Source: Certhia americana
Lineage: Eukaryota > Chordata > Aves > Passeriformes > Certhiidae
DNA: 64,000 bases
Direction of reading: 5' to 3'
Assembly (NCBI GenBank): GCA_018697195.1
Contig: CM031857.1
Coordinates: forward strand, 93,196,617 to 93,260,616
Below are positions 14,689-27,400 of this stretch, one piece after another. The position numbers were made by a program, and so were the translations under genes. The notes beneath the pieces were generated by a model. It saw only the letters and a program-made list of their open reading frames with translations, was not told the origin of the DNA and made no database searches. Each line of letters opens with the position of its first letter. Position 1 is the stretch's first letter.

Positions 14689-16958
14689 ACAGAGGCAGAG
14701 ATTTCTAGACATCAAGTATTTACAGACTCTTAACATCTTACTTTCTGTGGCTACTTCCCACATGTAAAAAGGCTTTGATTTATGCAATGATATAGCATTC
14801 TTTGTACAGTGAACTGAAGATTCTATTTCATTGGTTATTTCTCCTGAAAATTGAAGTTCAACACTATTCCTTTCCGCTTTATATTAGCCTCATTTCTTTT
14901 CTAGGCTATCTCATTATTTTCATGATAGTGTTCAAAGTCAAATGCTTTGTCCATTTTGCTGTATCCAGTTGGGTTCCTGTTCTTGTTTCTCCTTGGACCA
15001 CCTTTAGTGCTGCATGACTAGCTAGCTTCATCCCTTTTCCTCAGTCTTTATGAAGAAAGACTAATATTTCTACAGTTTCCCACGAGTGTTGCCATCTGGT
15101 GTTCAGCAACTCATTAAAAGGCATCACCTAGATGAGCTAATTAGTGGCCTTCATCTAAGTTAGTTCTGTTATCTCAGCTAGCAATGGATGCAAGGCTGTA
15201 AGCCAGTAGTACACACACTCTCGAAGTTCCCTCCTACACTTCTCACACATCCACCAGCCTCTACAAACTGTGAGTGAATTCAAATAGATACCCACAGCTT
15301 TCACAGAAAAAAATGCTATTTAAATTCCCTTACTACAAATGTTGGTGACTGCCCCTAGAAAGACAGAAGAATCACTTTTTCCTTTGGGCTACATGATCAT
15401 TTATACTATAAACTCTTAGCCACTGTCTCCTCATGACCTCTAACTGCTCTTCATTCTTTCCCCTTCCCAGCTTCCTCTAATATTGACTCAAAGGAGGAAG
15501 TCATACTGAGCAAGATTGAGTGGGAGGGCAGAATTGCTTCCTCTGAGGAAGTAATTGTTCCTGGAACTATGAAATAGAAAGACCTTTCTTTAAGTTTTAA
15601 AGATAATGGCATTTTGATAATTCATCTCTGCTTGCTAACACAGCCTGATGCAGTTGCAAAGAACAAGGGCAAAATAACCATATAACTGCTGTCTGATTAC
15701 ATGACTTCAGATATGTGCCATTATTCACTGTATGGGGGAGCAGAACAAAGAGTTACAGCTGCATAAAGTTTTCCTTTCTATTCCCATCAGAAAGACAGTT
15801 CATGTAAATTTTTTCCCAGTAAAAATATATCTGTTTTGGGAAAAGGGACTTTGCACCAAAATCAAAAGTGGATTACACATACAGTGGATAGTATTGTATG
15901 TCTGACACTGCTCATCTATTGCTGCTGTAATCTAAAGAATGATTTTATGGTAACTCCCTTTTGCACACTGCCAAGCACAGATTTTCCTAAGTTTTTAAAA
16001 AGGGGAGAGAAAAAATATTCAGCCTTAATTTTATTTTTTTTTTTAATTTGTACTTTTAGTCTTCTATGCCAGTTTTGCATTTTGTGTTTCAGATCTGGGT
16101 TCCAAAAAGTACATGATGAAACATTTAATTAGTTAACAGACAGAAGGTAGACTTACTTTTCCTAGTAAGGTCAATTAAAAAAATCCATTAAGAACGTTCT
16201 GAGGATGTAGTACTGATCTCTTCTAGTTAATTAAGTGCCAGGTTTATCACAGTAATGATTTCAGATCTATGAAAGAATAACTAAAGTATAAATATCTACT
16301 GTGCTACATGCTGTAAAACACCAAAATACCATCTCCAACCTCCTAGTTTCATTTAAAAAGATCTGCATTGAAGATGGTGAAAATCTGACATTCATGTTGC
16401 CTGCTAAAACGTGCCTCCTTACGATAGTAAAATGAAGTGAACTACACTATAAAATTCTCATCATCTTTCTTTTCTCTGTTGTTCTCAACCTCAGGTCAAT
16501 CAACATCAAAAGATTTCATGATTCTCTGGGAGTGGGAGGTGGGAAAAAAAGCATACCCCAAACCAAAATCAAAGATACATTAGAAAAGAAAAATCATAGT
16601 AATAAACTTGCAATGTGTAAGCCAAACTGTACAGATCCGTGATGATTACCTGTGTTATGCTCTGAAATGAAAGTGTCGTAAACAGCAAGTAACAAAGTAA
16701 CCTGTGGTTTGCAACACAGCCATAGTTATCTCAAGAAAAAGAACTAAACATGGGAGCTCAATATGAATGTGAACTAGTGCTGATCCTCTAAAAGACAGAA
16801 TTCATGATAAAAAAATAATGCAGTCAGAGTGAACAAAAATTAAAAGCAAAAGAAAAAACAAAGATCTACAAAGTGGTATTTTAATCTACCTACCATACTG
16901 CCTGAGTTAAAACCAAATAATACAAAACTGCAACAGTATCAGTGTTTTTTCCACCACA

Positions 16959-17517
16959 TGTGCGCCAGTTCTGGCTGGGATTGAGTAATTTTCTTCCCAG
17001 CAGCCAGTGTGTGTTTTGGATTTGTGCTGCCCAGGGTGTTGATAGCACAGGGATGCTTTAGCTACTGCTGAGCAGCACTTACAGCACAGAGCCAAGGCCA
17101 TTTCTGTTCCTCACCCCATCAAAGCAGGCTGGGGGTGCAAAGGAGCTGGGAGGGGACATGGCAGGAACAGCTGGCCCCAACTCTTCAGAGGGATATCCCA
17201 CACCATATGGCCTCATGCCCAGCATATAAAGCTGGGGAAAGGAGGAGGAAGGAGGAAGATGGTCAGAGTGATGAATTTTGACTTCCCAAGACACCGTTAC
17301 ATGTGCTGGAGCCCAGCTTCCCTGGAGGTGGCTGAACACCTGCCTGCTGATAGGACATGCTGAATTAATTTTTCTTCTGCTTTGTTTATGTGTGCAGCCT
17401 TTGCTTTCCCTCTTAAACTATCTTTATGTCAACCCACAAGTTTTCTCACTGTTACCCTTGTGATCCTGACCTTGGGGGAGTGGAGGACAGACTGTGTGGG
17501 GCTGAGCTGTCACAACA
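16959..17517 (+). mobile_element. Solo LTR of an avian endogenous retrovirus, family A copy 1
   Basis: Starts TGTGCGCCAG and ends CTGTCACAACA. About 560 bp long, it aligns along its length with the elements at 39292-39873 and 58976-59558 (shared blocks include GTTTTGGATTTGTG, CACAGAGCCAAGGCC, GAGGGATATCC and GGTGGCTGAACACCTGCCTG). A TATA box (CATATAAAG) is at 17224-17231. No primer-binding site, gag or pol follows, so it is a solo LTR formed by LTR-LTR recombination. I do not see a clean target-site duplication. Confidence 0.8.
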
Positions 17518-18003
17518 AGATAGTTTGAACAGTGCACAAATAAAGTGAAGGTTACCCACTCTTATGTATCAATTAAAAGTATTTGAAGCTGAAAATTGTC
17601 TTTTGTGAAGGAACAATTAGACTTCAAGTGATGGGTACAAGTTTAAAGCTTTAGCCATGCAAAGGACAGTGAGAGGATTGAACACTTGCTACAGCTAACA
17701 AAGCAGGACCAGCACCTAATGCTGATTCTTGGACATTCTGCAACTCTGGTAGCATAGGACAAAGAACATTGGAGACTAAGGTACGATCTTGGCAAGTGTT
17801 TCAATTTAATATAGAACAAGCGTAGAGAATTGATATAAAATACAATGTTTCAATGCACCCCAAATGATGAAAAAGACCACACTCCAAGAGGACAGAACTG
17901 CTGACAGTCCATCCAGTCCCGAGTCTTCAAAAGGCAGTGAGGCAAGACAGAGCAGATCATTCCAATAAATCTAGTTGCTGTTCATATTCTTAAGAGATTT
18001 CAT

Positions 18004-18346
18004 GTGGGCACAAATGTATGTAAATCTACACAATCTTTGTCCTTAAATGAAAGACACTTCAGCATTCTCTTCAACCTGCTACAGGAGCCTCCTTTATACA
18101 AAACCCATGAAAAGCACTTCCCTATGCCATGGGGAGAACACACCACGCTGATGAGGTCAATTGATGAATGTGACATTTCCCACCTCATGGGCATGCTGGC
18201 CAGCCAGATCTCTATGGATCCCTTCGGAGCTCTGCATCTCCTCACCTGCGAGCAGCCACCCCAGGTCAAACTCCTCAGTGACTGCCTGTTTAGCAGACGT
18301 GGATTTATCTCCTGGATGTTCAGTCCAGGGTTCCCCTCCCCTTGCT
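18004..18346 (+). pseudogene. Coding-like fragment of unknown origin
   Basis: A plus-strand frame of 114 codons, antisense to MYO16, whose central part (about 18070-18290: LFNLLQEPPLYKTHEKHFP, then GEHTTLMRSIDECDISHLMG, then ALHLLTCEQPPQVKLLSDCL) has ordinary globular-protein composition. By my hand count about two thirds of third codon positions there are G or C, although the flanking intron is about 37% GC, and second positions are richer in A and T. This is the pattern of real vertebrate codons. The frame ends at TGA 18344-18346 with no poly(A) tail or clear splice sites. Overlapping open frames on the minus strand (18000-18371) and in another plus frame (18161-18541) are expected from stop-poor GC-rich DNA. 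I infer a retroposed or decayed piece of a protein gene; I cannot name the parent. Confidence 0.3.
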
Positions 18347-18731
18347 GACAGCTACAAAACTGAGAAGACACAGATATGTCCCTGGAAAGCTATATCAACT
18401 AGGGTAAAGTGTTGGAAATTATGGAAAGAAATAGCTTCAAGCAGTTCATTCTGCATCTATTCCAAAAACACTACAATTCCAATAGCCTTCCAACAGTACC
18501 TAACACTGAAAACAGCTACAGCCCCTCTTAGTTACCACTGAATGAGCTTTGATTTTGTCATTGCTATCACCAGAGCAAAGAAATTGTATTATCACAGTTA
18601 AGATGGTGAATGACAAATTGCTATCTTGTATCAGCCAGAGAAAAATGAAGACCACCAAAAGAAGACAGAAACTGTGAGTGTTTAAGCAAATTTTCATAGA
18701 TAGCTTTCTGGGATTTGCATATACTTTTTTT

Positions 18732-18750
18732 GGGGGGGGGGGGGGGGGGG
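18732..18750 (+). repeat. Poly(G) run of 19
   Basis: Nineteen consecutive G bases flanked by T-rich sequence. In the MYO16 transcript it would be C19. Length may be imprecise because long G/C homopolymers are error-prone in sequencing. Confidence 0.9.
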
Positions 18751-19499
18751 TGTGCTTGGTTTTTTGGGTTTTTTTTTGTTTTGTTTTTGTCCCTTCTTCC
18801 CCTTCAAGAAATGTATTAAGTGCTACTGAGGAAATCTCCACTGGCTTCTGTGACAGTTTTACAGAAATCTGAATTGAACAATTAAAAGACTGTGCTGGTA
18901 CCTTTTAGGTCACATCTTTAAAACAGAAAATATGGTATTGTCTAGGCTATAAATTCGGTCCAGAAGAAATATTTATTTAAAAGTAATTCCTGAGGTTACA
19001 AGAAGTGTTATTTTTTCTACCAATGAAAAACTGTGGCATAATAGAAGCTGTCTGTAGCTCATATTGGCATTATCGAGGCTCATGCTACACATTTGACATG
19101 GTCCATGAAACATTAACCTCAAAGCAGAGTAATTTCTAATATGAATTGCTCGCACAAAGGCAATTCAGAATTGTGAAAAATAAGTCTCTCCAGCCTCAAT
19201 TTTCATCTTTACTTTGTCAAATGTTATTAAAGATAACATTGATGGTTCAAAACCTACTGCTTACCTAAGAATATCTCCCTTCTTCTGCCATCTTTTTAAA
19301 AATCTTTAAAACTCAAACTGCAAAAATCTTTATTTTGACTCTAGAAGGGAGAGTATAAAGACATTATTTATCTAGTCAAGGAAACTCTGCATTTAAAAGT
19401 ACTGACCACCTAAATATGGGCAAATTTACTAGAAGTTATTGCAAATAATATGGACAGTTCCATATCTGCAAAAATCCACATGCATGTACCCCTGCTTAT

Positions 19500-20005
19500 T
19501 GAAATTTTAATATATCTCAGACTCTGCCACTTCTATGGGCAGCCCATTCCAATGCTGACTACTCTTTCAGCACAGAAAGTTCTCCCAAATATGCAATCTA
19601 AACTTCCCCTGGTGCGACTTGAGGCCATTTTATCTTGTTCTGTTGCTTGCTACCTGGCAGAGAGGCCAACCCCCACCTTGCTACAACCTTCTTTCACGTT
19701 TTCTCCGAGCCTTTTCTTCTCCTTCCTAAACAACCCCAACTCCCCCAGCTGCTCCTCACAGGACTTGTGCTCCAGATTCTTCCCCAGCTCTACTGCCCTT
19801 CCCTGGACTTGCTTCAGCCCCTCAAGGTGTGTCCATAGTGAGGGGCCCAGAACTGAACACAGGATTTCAGGTGTGGCCTCACCAGTGCCAAGTTAAGGGG
19901 GTGCAATCATTGTCCTGGTCCTGCTGGCCACACTACTGCTGATACAGGCCAGGATGACATTGGCCTTCTTGGCCACCTGGGCACACTACTGCTCCCTACA
20001 AAGGC
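19500..20005 (-). mobile_element. CR1 LINE fragment without its 3' end
   Basis: In plus sense the sequence carries consecutive CR1 antisense landmarks: GGGCAGCCCATTCCAATGCTG, CTAAACTTCCCCTGG, GAGGCCAACCCCCACC, TGAGGGGCCCAGAACTGAACAC, GTGTGGCCTCACCAGTGCC and TTGGCCTTCTTGGCCACCTG. It lacks the terminal ATTCTATG repeat and has an internal deletion of about 25 bp near 19700 relative to the usual sequence. Boundaries are approximate. It is an older subfamily than the copy at 37.6 kb, judging by truncation at both ends. Confidence 0.88.
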
Positions 20006-20521
20006 TGAATGGCGTATCTATTACTATATTGGGCAAACTCAGCATTAAAATGTCAAAGTTGTTTATATAAATATGAAATTTGTCCCATTTTGACCACATC
20101 TATAAACAATTTTCACAAATACTGAGCAGAAGTAAGCCAATACTTGCTTTTCAGAGGAAGCTCTTTACAAGATTGTCTGAGAATTCAACCCTTAACAGAA
20201 AGTGACAAGGAGAAAAGAAAAGAAATTATCTGAATATCCCAAATGGGACTGAGTGCTTATCAGAGATATAAGCTCCATACCACAGGGGAGAAAAAGGAGA
20301 TACTTGACATTTATGTTTGCAGTTTATTCTCATTGAAGTCCTAAAAATGCCTTCTAAAAATCCTGAGCACCAAAGCAACGTCAAGAAAAACCAAACACTG
20401 TATATGTTTTCACTGATATGATTAGTAGCAATATGTTGCATTCATATAGCAGTTTCAGACCTTAGGGTGCTACATTCTATCTCCTTTTCAAGCACACAAT
20501 ATACTGGCTTGCTTTACTTAC

Positions 20522-20665
20522 TAGTAACAGTAGCAGGACAATATCAGGATTATCACAGGCACAGGCTACATGCATTGATGTCCAGAAATCCTCATCTTGA
20601 TGATTTACATTTACTCCTCTGTCAATTAGAATTTCTGCAGCAAATGCATTATCGTGGCGAGCACA
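20522..20665 (-). CDS. MYO16: MYO16 coding exon 3 (ankyrin repeats 2 and 3)
   Basis: This 144-nt exon encodes exactly 48 codons (residues 100-147), phase 0 at both ends. It reads [20 protein letters not shown], then [20 protein letters not shown], then DIVLLLLL. The stretch covers the helices of ankyrin repeat 2 ([15 protein letters not shown]) and most of repeat 3 ([22 protein letters not shown]). The acceptor CTTTTTTTCCATCTAG|TGT and donor TTACTA|GTAAGT are both strong. In repeat 3 the usual TPLH turn reads TSMH, so the turn proline is absent. Because the exon is symmetric (0-0), skipping it would keep the frame but remove about one and a half repeats. Assignment is secure from sequence and phase. 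Confidence 0.95.
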
Positions 20666-21179
20666 CTAGATGGAAAAAAAGAGCAGATTAGGAATGGTGT
20701 TTTCCTCAGTGTACAACTAAATTTATTACATACAATTTAAACTGGGCAGATGACACACTGTAGTTAAGCTGCTGTGTTTGTAGGGATCAACAGCTGAGGA
20801 ATCTATAGAAATAGTTGTGTGGAGATTTCCAGTCCAGTGTTCATGATTCACAGAAACCCCTATTTCCTTATGAAATCTGCTGAATTTACAATAAGGATGA
20901 GGCTTTTTTTCTGTTCAGTACTGTCATTCCAAATTAGTGCACACGCATCAGTGAATGATGATCACATCATGAGTAGTGGTTTCTAAGTATATGAACATCC
21001 ACACATATATATGTCCACCCATACATGAATTTCTGCCTTTTATGAAGTTCAAGGCAATAATACACCCCTCTTCCTACCCCACTTCTATTTTCAATCCACT
21101 AACTACACTGATTCCTGTTCAAGTCTCTCTGACGAATAAATACTCTGCACACTGAGGGTGTTACTGTGGGGTGGAGGGA

Positions 21180-21232
<53 letters not shown>

Positions 21233-24200
21233 ACAGTTCTATACCTTGGTCACGGTCAGTTTTGGTAGAGAAGAAGAAAATGGCCTAGACATTGTTTTGA
21301 CCTTACTCCTCTGTCACATCTGTGACTTTTTATGCAAAAGGTTATGGATAATACCTTAAAAGACAATCAGGGCACCTCAGTTAAGATCCTAAGTCTGGCC
21401 TCACACACAATCTCAGTAACTCTTTAGAAAAGGATCCTCACTCTTTTCCCATGGGGGAAAGGTTATGGGGAGATATTTTAAACTGTCATGGTAACCAGGT
21501 TACTAAAGGAAGAGGGGAAGGAGGAATAGTGTGTAACTGGATTTGACAGTGAAGTCAAGATATAGCTGAGATCTTCAGCAGAATGCAGCAGCGCCACATA
21601 CCCCTGCAATCATAAATACAGATATCCCAGAAGATGAATATTAATTTCTATCAGGATAAAAAGCAGTCCCATGCTAAATGATTTCCAAATATAATGACCA
21701 TTAAAATATAGAATAGAAATTAAATTCTGGAGTATTTCCTTTAGCTTGTGTAACTTATCTGGCAGCTCTAGAAACAGTTTTGTTTTGTTGCATCGGTATC
21801 ATTCATTGTATCAGTGCAACTTAAATTGAGCTGTTCTATGCTGAAATTTAACAAATCAGAGGTAAGACATTTTATGTTACAGATCAGCATAATCTAACAA
21901 CAACCATATTTTCAAGCCATTGTTAAGCAAAAAATCCACAAAACAATACAAAAACAACCAGTTCTAGAGATGACAGTTATCAGTGAGCCATTTTGTGTAT
22001 TAATAATAGACACAGAGCCTTTTGTGATTAGTTGCAGCTTAGATTTTTTGCTGCTCCTTGATTTATTTTTTAATAGATTTTGTGAAATAATTGGACAAGC
22101 TCCGTTAAATTTTTAGGATTCAGAATTTTAAGGGCGGGGGTGGGTGATTGCCTGTGTGAATTGACCTGACACCATGTGCTTTTTACCGTATGGTCAGCTC
22201 AGTCACCAACTCGCTTTTTATTGTACTCCTCCTCTCATGAAATCCAAAGAGAGTTCAGTGAATAACTCTGAAGTACCCATAGCTTGCCTACATTCAACTG
22301 TATTGGGAACTCTCTACAGAGACAAAACCAGAATCTTTATCAAGTGTAACATTTGATTTTTAATTTTTTTTTTTAATTTTTAGAATTATATCACATTTTG
22401 GAAGTTAACAGATATATGGAAAAAGAAAACAGAATTATATAATGAACCGGATTTTTAAAAGAATATCAAGATACATATATTTTTCCATTCATTCTGACAT
22501 AAAAACATCTAGCCTACAAGTGGAAAGAATAAACACTAAGCTCCCCTTTGGACCAAGCAGCTTCACAGTTGTAAAACTAACACGTAGAATGGATCTGAGT
22601 GGATTTTAAGAATACAACACAGGTGCATACTAAATTACTAGTTTCAATTCTTGCTGGAAAATAAATTTGGTTTATCTGTTTCCCCGTATCATGATTCTCC
22701 TCTCCTATCTGTACTGCTCCCAAATTAGGGTCAAATCCCAATTTTATTGAATTCAGGTTTGCCTCTATCTCCAGTAGGATGAGTATTTTCTTGTAAATTA
22801 ATTATGAGTACTTACAGACTCATAATTAATGAGTCAAAACTCAGACTAAACTGAGGCAGTAGGTTACACACAGCTCTCTACTGCAAACTTCTTATTGCAG
22901 AAAGCTTTCCTTCCTTTGGAAGCATATGTGTGCCTGTGAAGCAGCAGGCACCAGTTGAGAGATACTGATTGTGACAGTGAATCGGGGCATGATGCAGATC
23001 AAAAAACCTAAAATGGCACAGTTCAACTGCAGATTTTATCTGCACTTAAAAACTGTGCATCAGCCAAACTAGACAAAGCAATTTAAAATCCCTGAAGACA
23101 AATTTTTCTTTCTTTTATTTTAAAAGTCCTGGCACTTATGTCAAATCATCCACACTGAAGATAAAGATTGTCTCCTAGGGCTTTTGGCACAGGGTAAGAT
23201 TTGGGATGCCTCTGTTTTGGGAATTCCAAGGGTAACATCTCATTTGGACTGTATTTTAAAAGAGTAATTGAGCATCTTTACAGCAGACAAACAGTTGGAG
23301 AAAAGAGAATTCATATTTTCTCTCTTCCAAATCAGTACTGCACTTTCCCCTCGCCTTGGCCTCTATTTCCTAAAGTCCTTGGGTAAATAGCTGGGCCATG
23401 GAAGATGGAAAACACAGATTAATTACACAATGGAAAAACTGTATCTTGCAAGAGCATGGTAACAGGTGTGCTGGAGTCCAGTAATATACAGGGGCTCTTC
23501 CTCACCTATAAATTACTGTATGTTGTATACAGACTATGAGAAACATAATCCAAGTGTTCTAAAATGAAACCCTCTGCCAGCAGACTTTTCATTACTTTGC
23601 TCAGTCGTATTTCTTAGAGCCACAGTGTGCAACAAAGTTGGATCCAAATGTCTTAAAACAGTTTCACATTGAATAGACAACGTCTGCAACTGAAGCAGCA
23701 CAGACCAAAGGAAAGGATCCTAAGATGTAGGAATTATTTATGAGTTTTGCTACTGGCTTCAGCAAGGCCAAAATTTTATTCTTATGGTATTTTCTTTCTG
23801 TCTCCCTGTCATGTTCTTAACTCGTTTTTATTTTCATTATCATATACGAACTTTTTTTCTTTTGTCTTCCTGTTACTTAATCTGAATTGCTATGCAAATA
23901 ATGATAAGCTAAATGCTGATAATGCATTAAATATCCACATGTAGGAAACTGGTGCAAGAAAGTATCATAAAAACAAAAGGAAAAATGCTAAATTGTGGGG
24001 TTTTTTCCATATAGGACCTGTGAATCTTTGAACCATATAATTTTGTATTTGCAATCAAGCAGCATTTACTTTGCTCTTTCTTGCAGCACAGATAATTTAT
24101 AAACAAAAGACTTCCTTCTCCTTTGTTAGTTACCACTCCTATGACATGATCCATTCTTTTGTAAGCAATTTGAAAATGACTATTTTTTTTTAAAAGCATA

Positions 24201-24355
24201 GCTGTATGGAATCATAGCCATGGCATTGCTCAGTGTAGATTAAAAAAAAATTAAAAATTGCAAAAACTTTCTTTTTTGTTAATATGCCAAATTTCTACTC
24301 ACTATCCCACCATGTTTATCCACAGTCACTAACACTAATCTTCATTCACTCTTAC
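20666..24355 (-). other. MYO16: MYO16 intron 2 (3.7 kb)
   Basis: A phase-0 intron bounded by CATCTG|GTAAGAG and TTTCCATCTAG|TGT. Its only clear feature is the (GT)n tract at 21183-21231. The rest is AT-rich sequence with no recognisable mobile element or coding potential. Confidence 0.85.
21183..21231 (+). repeat. (GT)n microsatellite
   Basis: An uninterrupted GT run of 49 bases in MYO16 intron 2. On the transcribed sense it is (CA)n. Confidence 0.97.
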
Positions 24356-24426
24356 CAGATGGAGCAAGGAGCCTCCTGAAGAAAGAATCATATGAGGGTC
24401 AGCACCATCCTTCAACAGACGCAGCA
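24356..24426 (-). CDS. MYO16: MYO16 coding exon 2 (ankyrin repeat 1 to 2)
   Basis: This 71-nt exon completes codon 76 (G|TG, Val) and encodes residues 76-99: [12 protein letters not shown], then [11 protein letters not shown]. This is the second helix and loop of ankyrin repeat 1 (LLKDGADP) and the opening of repeat 2 (GGSLLHL in place of the usual G-TPLH). The acceptor is CTTTGATATTTCAG|TG with a pyrimidine-rich tract upstream; the donor is CATCTG|GTAAGAG, phase 0. The reading frame is unbroken across both joins, and the residues match the mammalian MYO16 ankyrin domain as I recall it. It lies 24.3 kb downstream of exon 1 in the transcript and is too short to appear as a free-standing reading frame. 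Confidence 0.93.
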
Positions 24427-27400
24427 CTGAAATATCAAAGAAAAGAGGAACAAAAGTTAATATACCTAATATAACAGAAGTACACCTAATTCTGAATGGT
24501 TAATAGGCTGATTCTTAATCATCTTCAACAGGGGATTAATAAAATATTCAAATCTCATGTAACTGCAAACTATCATGTCAGCATTTGCCATCTCATCTGT
24601 TTTAAGAACTAAGCCTATAAAGCAAAAGACCTTTGATAATGAACAGTAAATATCAAGGACTTTTCAAGTGTACAGATGAGCATGTCAGTTGTGTACATAT
24701 GAGAGGGGAGGGGAGAGCTGGAGGAAAGAGCCATGTAAAGGTCACCAACACCTGATTAGTTCATTTGGGAGCAAAATCACAGTTAACTGGTGTTATTTTA
24801 CTTTTCAAAGTTCCCATGTGATATATTGCCTTTTTCAGTAAATACTTGAAACTAGTATTCATAACTGAATAAACATTTGAAATTAATCATCATACCAAAG
24901 CTAAATGATCTGCACTCAATTTAGCCTTCCCAGTGCATTGTCAGATCACTGATGCAGCATAATCTTTAAAACGATATTTGGAGCCAGACTCCACTCCCAG
25001 TTACATATATCAAACCCCTTTGAAATGAAAACAGGCTTATAAGTGCAAGCAAAACCACAACCCTTCATGCTGGTGCTCGCTCCAGTGTGAAAATTCAGCA
25101 CTTTTCCCCCATGGTCTTTATTGCCTTCATAACCTTTTCATTCTGAATCAAAGCACTGACTAACTCACAGGAGCAGTGTTCATTCCTTGAACAGAACTGC
25201 ACAGTAGCAATGCCTGCCAATACCAGGGAACTCCACACAAGCATTACAACCCTGTCTTCATTAAACTGCCAGGAAAAAAACCTTTTAAAAGGCCTCTCTC
25301 CATGAGAATAGCTGCCAATAAATGTTTCCTGAGTAGGAGAGCAGGTGGTTCTGTTATCATCTGGAAAACTTGAGCTTAATTCTTAGTTGAGATCCTGGAT
25401 GGACTTGTGCAAACAACTGCAAAGAAATTTAAGGTTGTGAAATGGATTATTCTGAGATATCTGTCCTAGAGGAGGGCCAGAGATTTACCGCAATCTCATC
25501 TGTGAATCTGCCAACAGACTCATGACCACACCTCTTTCCTACCTATACATTTTCTGTATCTGCTTTCTTTCTCAAGGATATATTGCAACTCTATTTTCAC
25601 TGTACATTTAAACCTCTTGCAGCATTCAGACACTTACTTAACCTATTTGAAAGGGGGTCAGTTTTCTTTTCAAATATTTCCAATTTATAGAAGCAATGTT
25701 TTCTGAATGTGCTGAATTATTTTTGACCAGGTTCCCTAGAAGAACTTGTCCTAGGAAAGAATATTTGGTAAAATAGTTGCAAGCCTGTAAAATTAGAGTG
25801 AAACAATTGGTATCATCATCACTAAACATATCATATAGAAAAATCACACTGGTATAATGGACAAATATTTACAATAGTTAGGCAAATTCATTTAATGTTT
25901 TGCTCTTTTTTAAACTTTGAAACTCAAAGATCAATCAAAAGTACTATATAAATTTTTACTTTATGAATAGTTCCATGGTACCTATTTCTCCTCACCAGAG
26001 GTCTTGTCTCATTTAATTTACGTAACTGCAAATTAATGACTGATATGTTCTGGCAAACTTTCAAAGTTAGCCATTATTAAAAGTCCCTGTCATCCCCAGC
26101 ACATCCACCAAAAGTAGGATGGAAGCATTAGGTAACATAGAATAAAAAAACCTGTACAACACCTGCTAAGAAAGATAAAAAGCACAGAACCAAAGTGGGA
26201 AGGTACATAATTATTTACAAACTTTCATAACGTCAGGAGAAATAGATGAACAATAAAAAGTAAACCATTCCTTTCTGCTCTCTCAGATCCACAAATCTCA
26301 TACTGAAGCACACACTTGTTCTCATCCAGAGAGAGACCATTAAAAATAGAGGTTCAGAACTAAGTTCCTTGCCTTTTTTAATGCCTAAATTTTTGACTAC
26401 ATATGGAGATGCTCTCTCTACATCAGGTTTAAAGTGAGTAATGACTTATGAATCCTCCTTCCTTAAACAGGCATGTAACTACATCCTCCTCAAGAGTTAA
26501 TATTTCCAGTCTTCCTCTGTTATGCCATTTCTTTAGCAGGGCAGAAAATATTATTTCCATATCACAGTTGATTTCTTAAGGCTCTGAAAAAAATTTCATT
26601 CTCCCAATCCCACCAGGATTTCACCTGAAGAAATTAACACTCCAGAGCTTTCCCTTTCCTCCATCCCCTGTTTTCCAGGGGAAAAAAAAAAAAAAAATCA
26701 CCCATCATGTGGTGGCAGAGCAAGAACATTGTGGATTGGTGGCAGAAGTCTCATATTGTCTAGGAGTGCTATGAAACAGCACCCTCACTCTGTGTTTCTA
26801 CAAGATGTTTCTAACAGTATTCCACAAGATTTTCATCTGGAGCCTAAAATACTAACCAAGAGACAGAAAGAAATTCTGGCTATTCAGGTATAAAAAATAT
26901 GGGCAATTTATTGGATTGGTCTTCCACCAACCCCCAAAGACTTGATTCTCATAGAGAAGCTATGCAAAACAAAGTAATGCCTTTCCAGAGCCATTTTGCA
27001 ACTTCTTGCAGTTGAAACCTAAAAAAATGACAGACCATTTCTAGATCTGAGTTTGAAATCAGAATTAATTGTTTTGCCTTGATTTTTGTTCTACCAGCAG
27101 AAATGTGGACCAAGATTACAGTATAAAGAATTAATATATTAACTCCGATTTTCAAGTAGAATATTAAATAACTGTCACCATAAACAAATTACTGAGTCAC
27201 ATACAAAAACATTAGGGAATGCAGATAAAAGCTCAGTCACTTTTTTTCTTTGCTTTTTTTTTTTGGCCTGGTGTCTTTTTCCTCATTATTGCACACATCT
27301 TGATCAGTGCTTCAGGAAATTCACATCACACAGACTACCAGGGCAAGATATGCAAACTCTCCTTTCAACTGGTAAAAGTCTGTGTCCTGAATTAGGATTA

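Larger units (their letters stand above)
435..20521 (-). other. MYO16: MYO16 intron 3 (20.1 kb)
   Basis: A phase-0 intron between ankyrin exons. It contains a diverged repeat pair (6995-7165 and 8770-8930), an old CR1-like trace near 9.1 kb, dinucleotide clusters at 9.4-10 kb and 14.6 kb, a solo LTR at 16959-17517, an unassigned coding-like patch at 18004-18346, a G19 run at 18732 and a CR1 fragment at 19.5-20.0 kb. The stretches 435-6990, 10.0-14.6 kb and 14.7-16.9 kb are AT-rich unique-looking sequence in which I see no gene; possible very old LINE traces at 13.8-14.0 kb are too weak to call. Confidence 0.85.

Noticed and set aside
19450..19896. 148-codon plus-strand frame
   Set aside because: Antisense to a CR1 LINE copy; not a gene.
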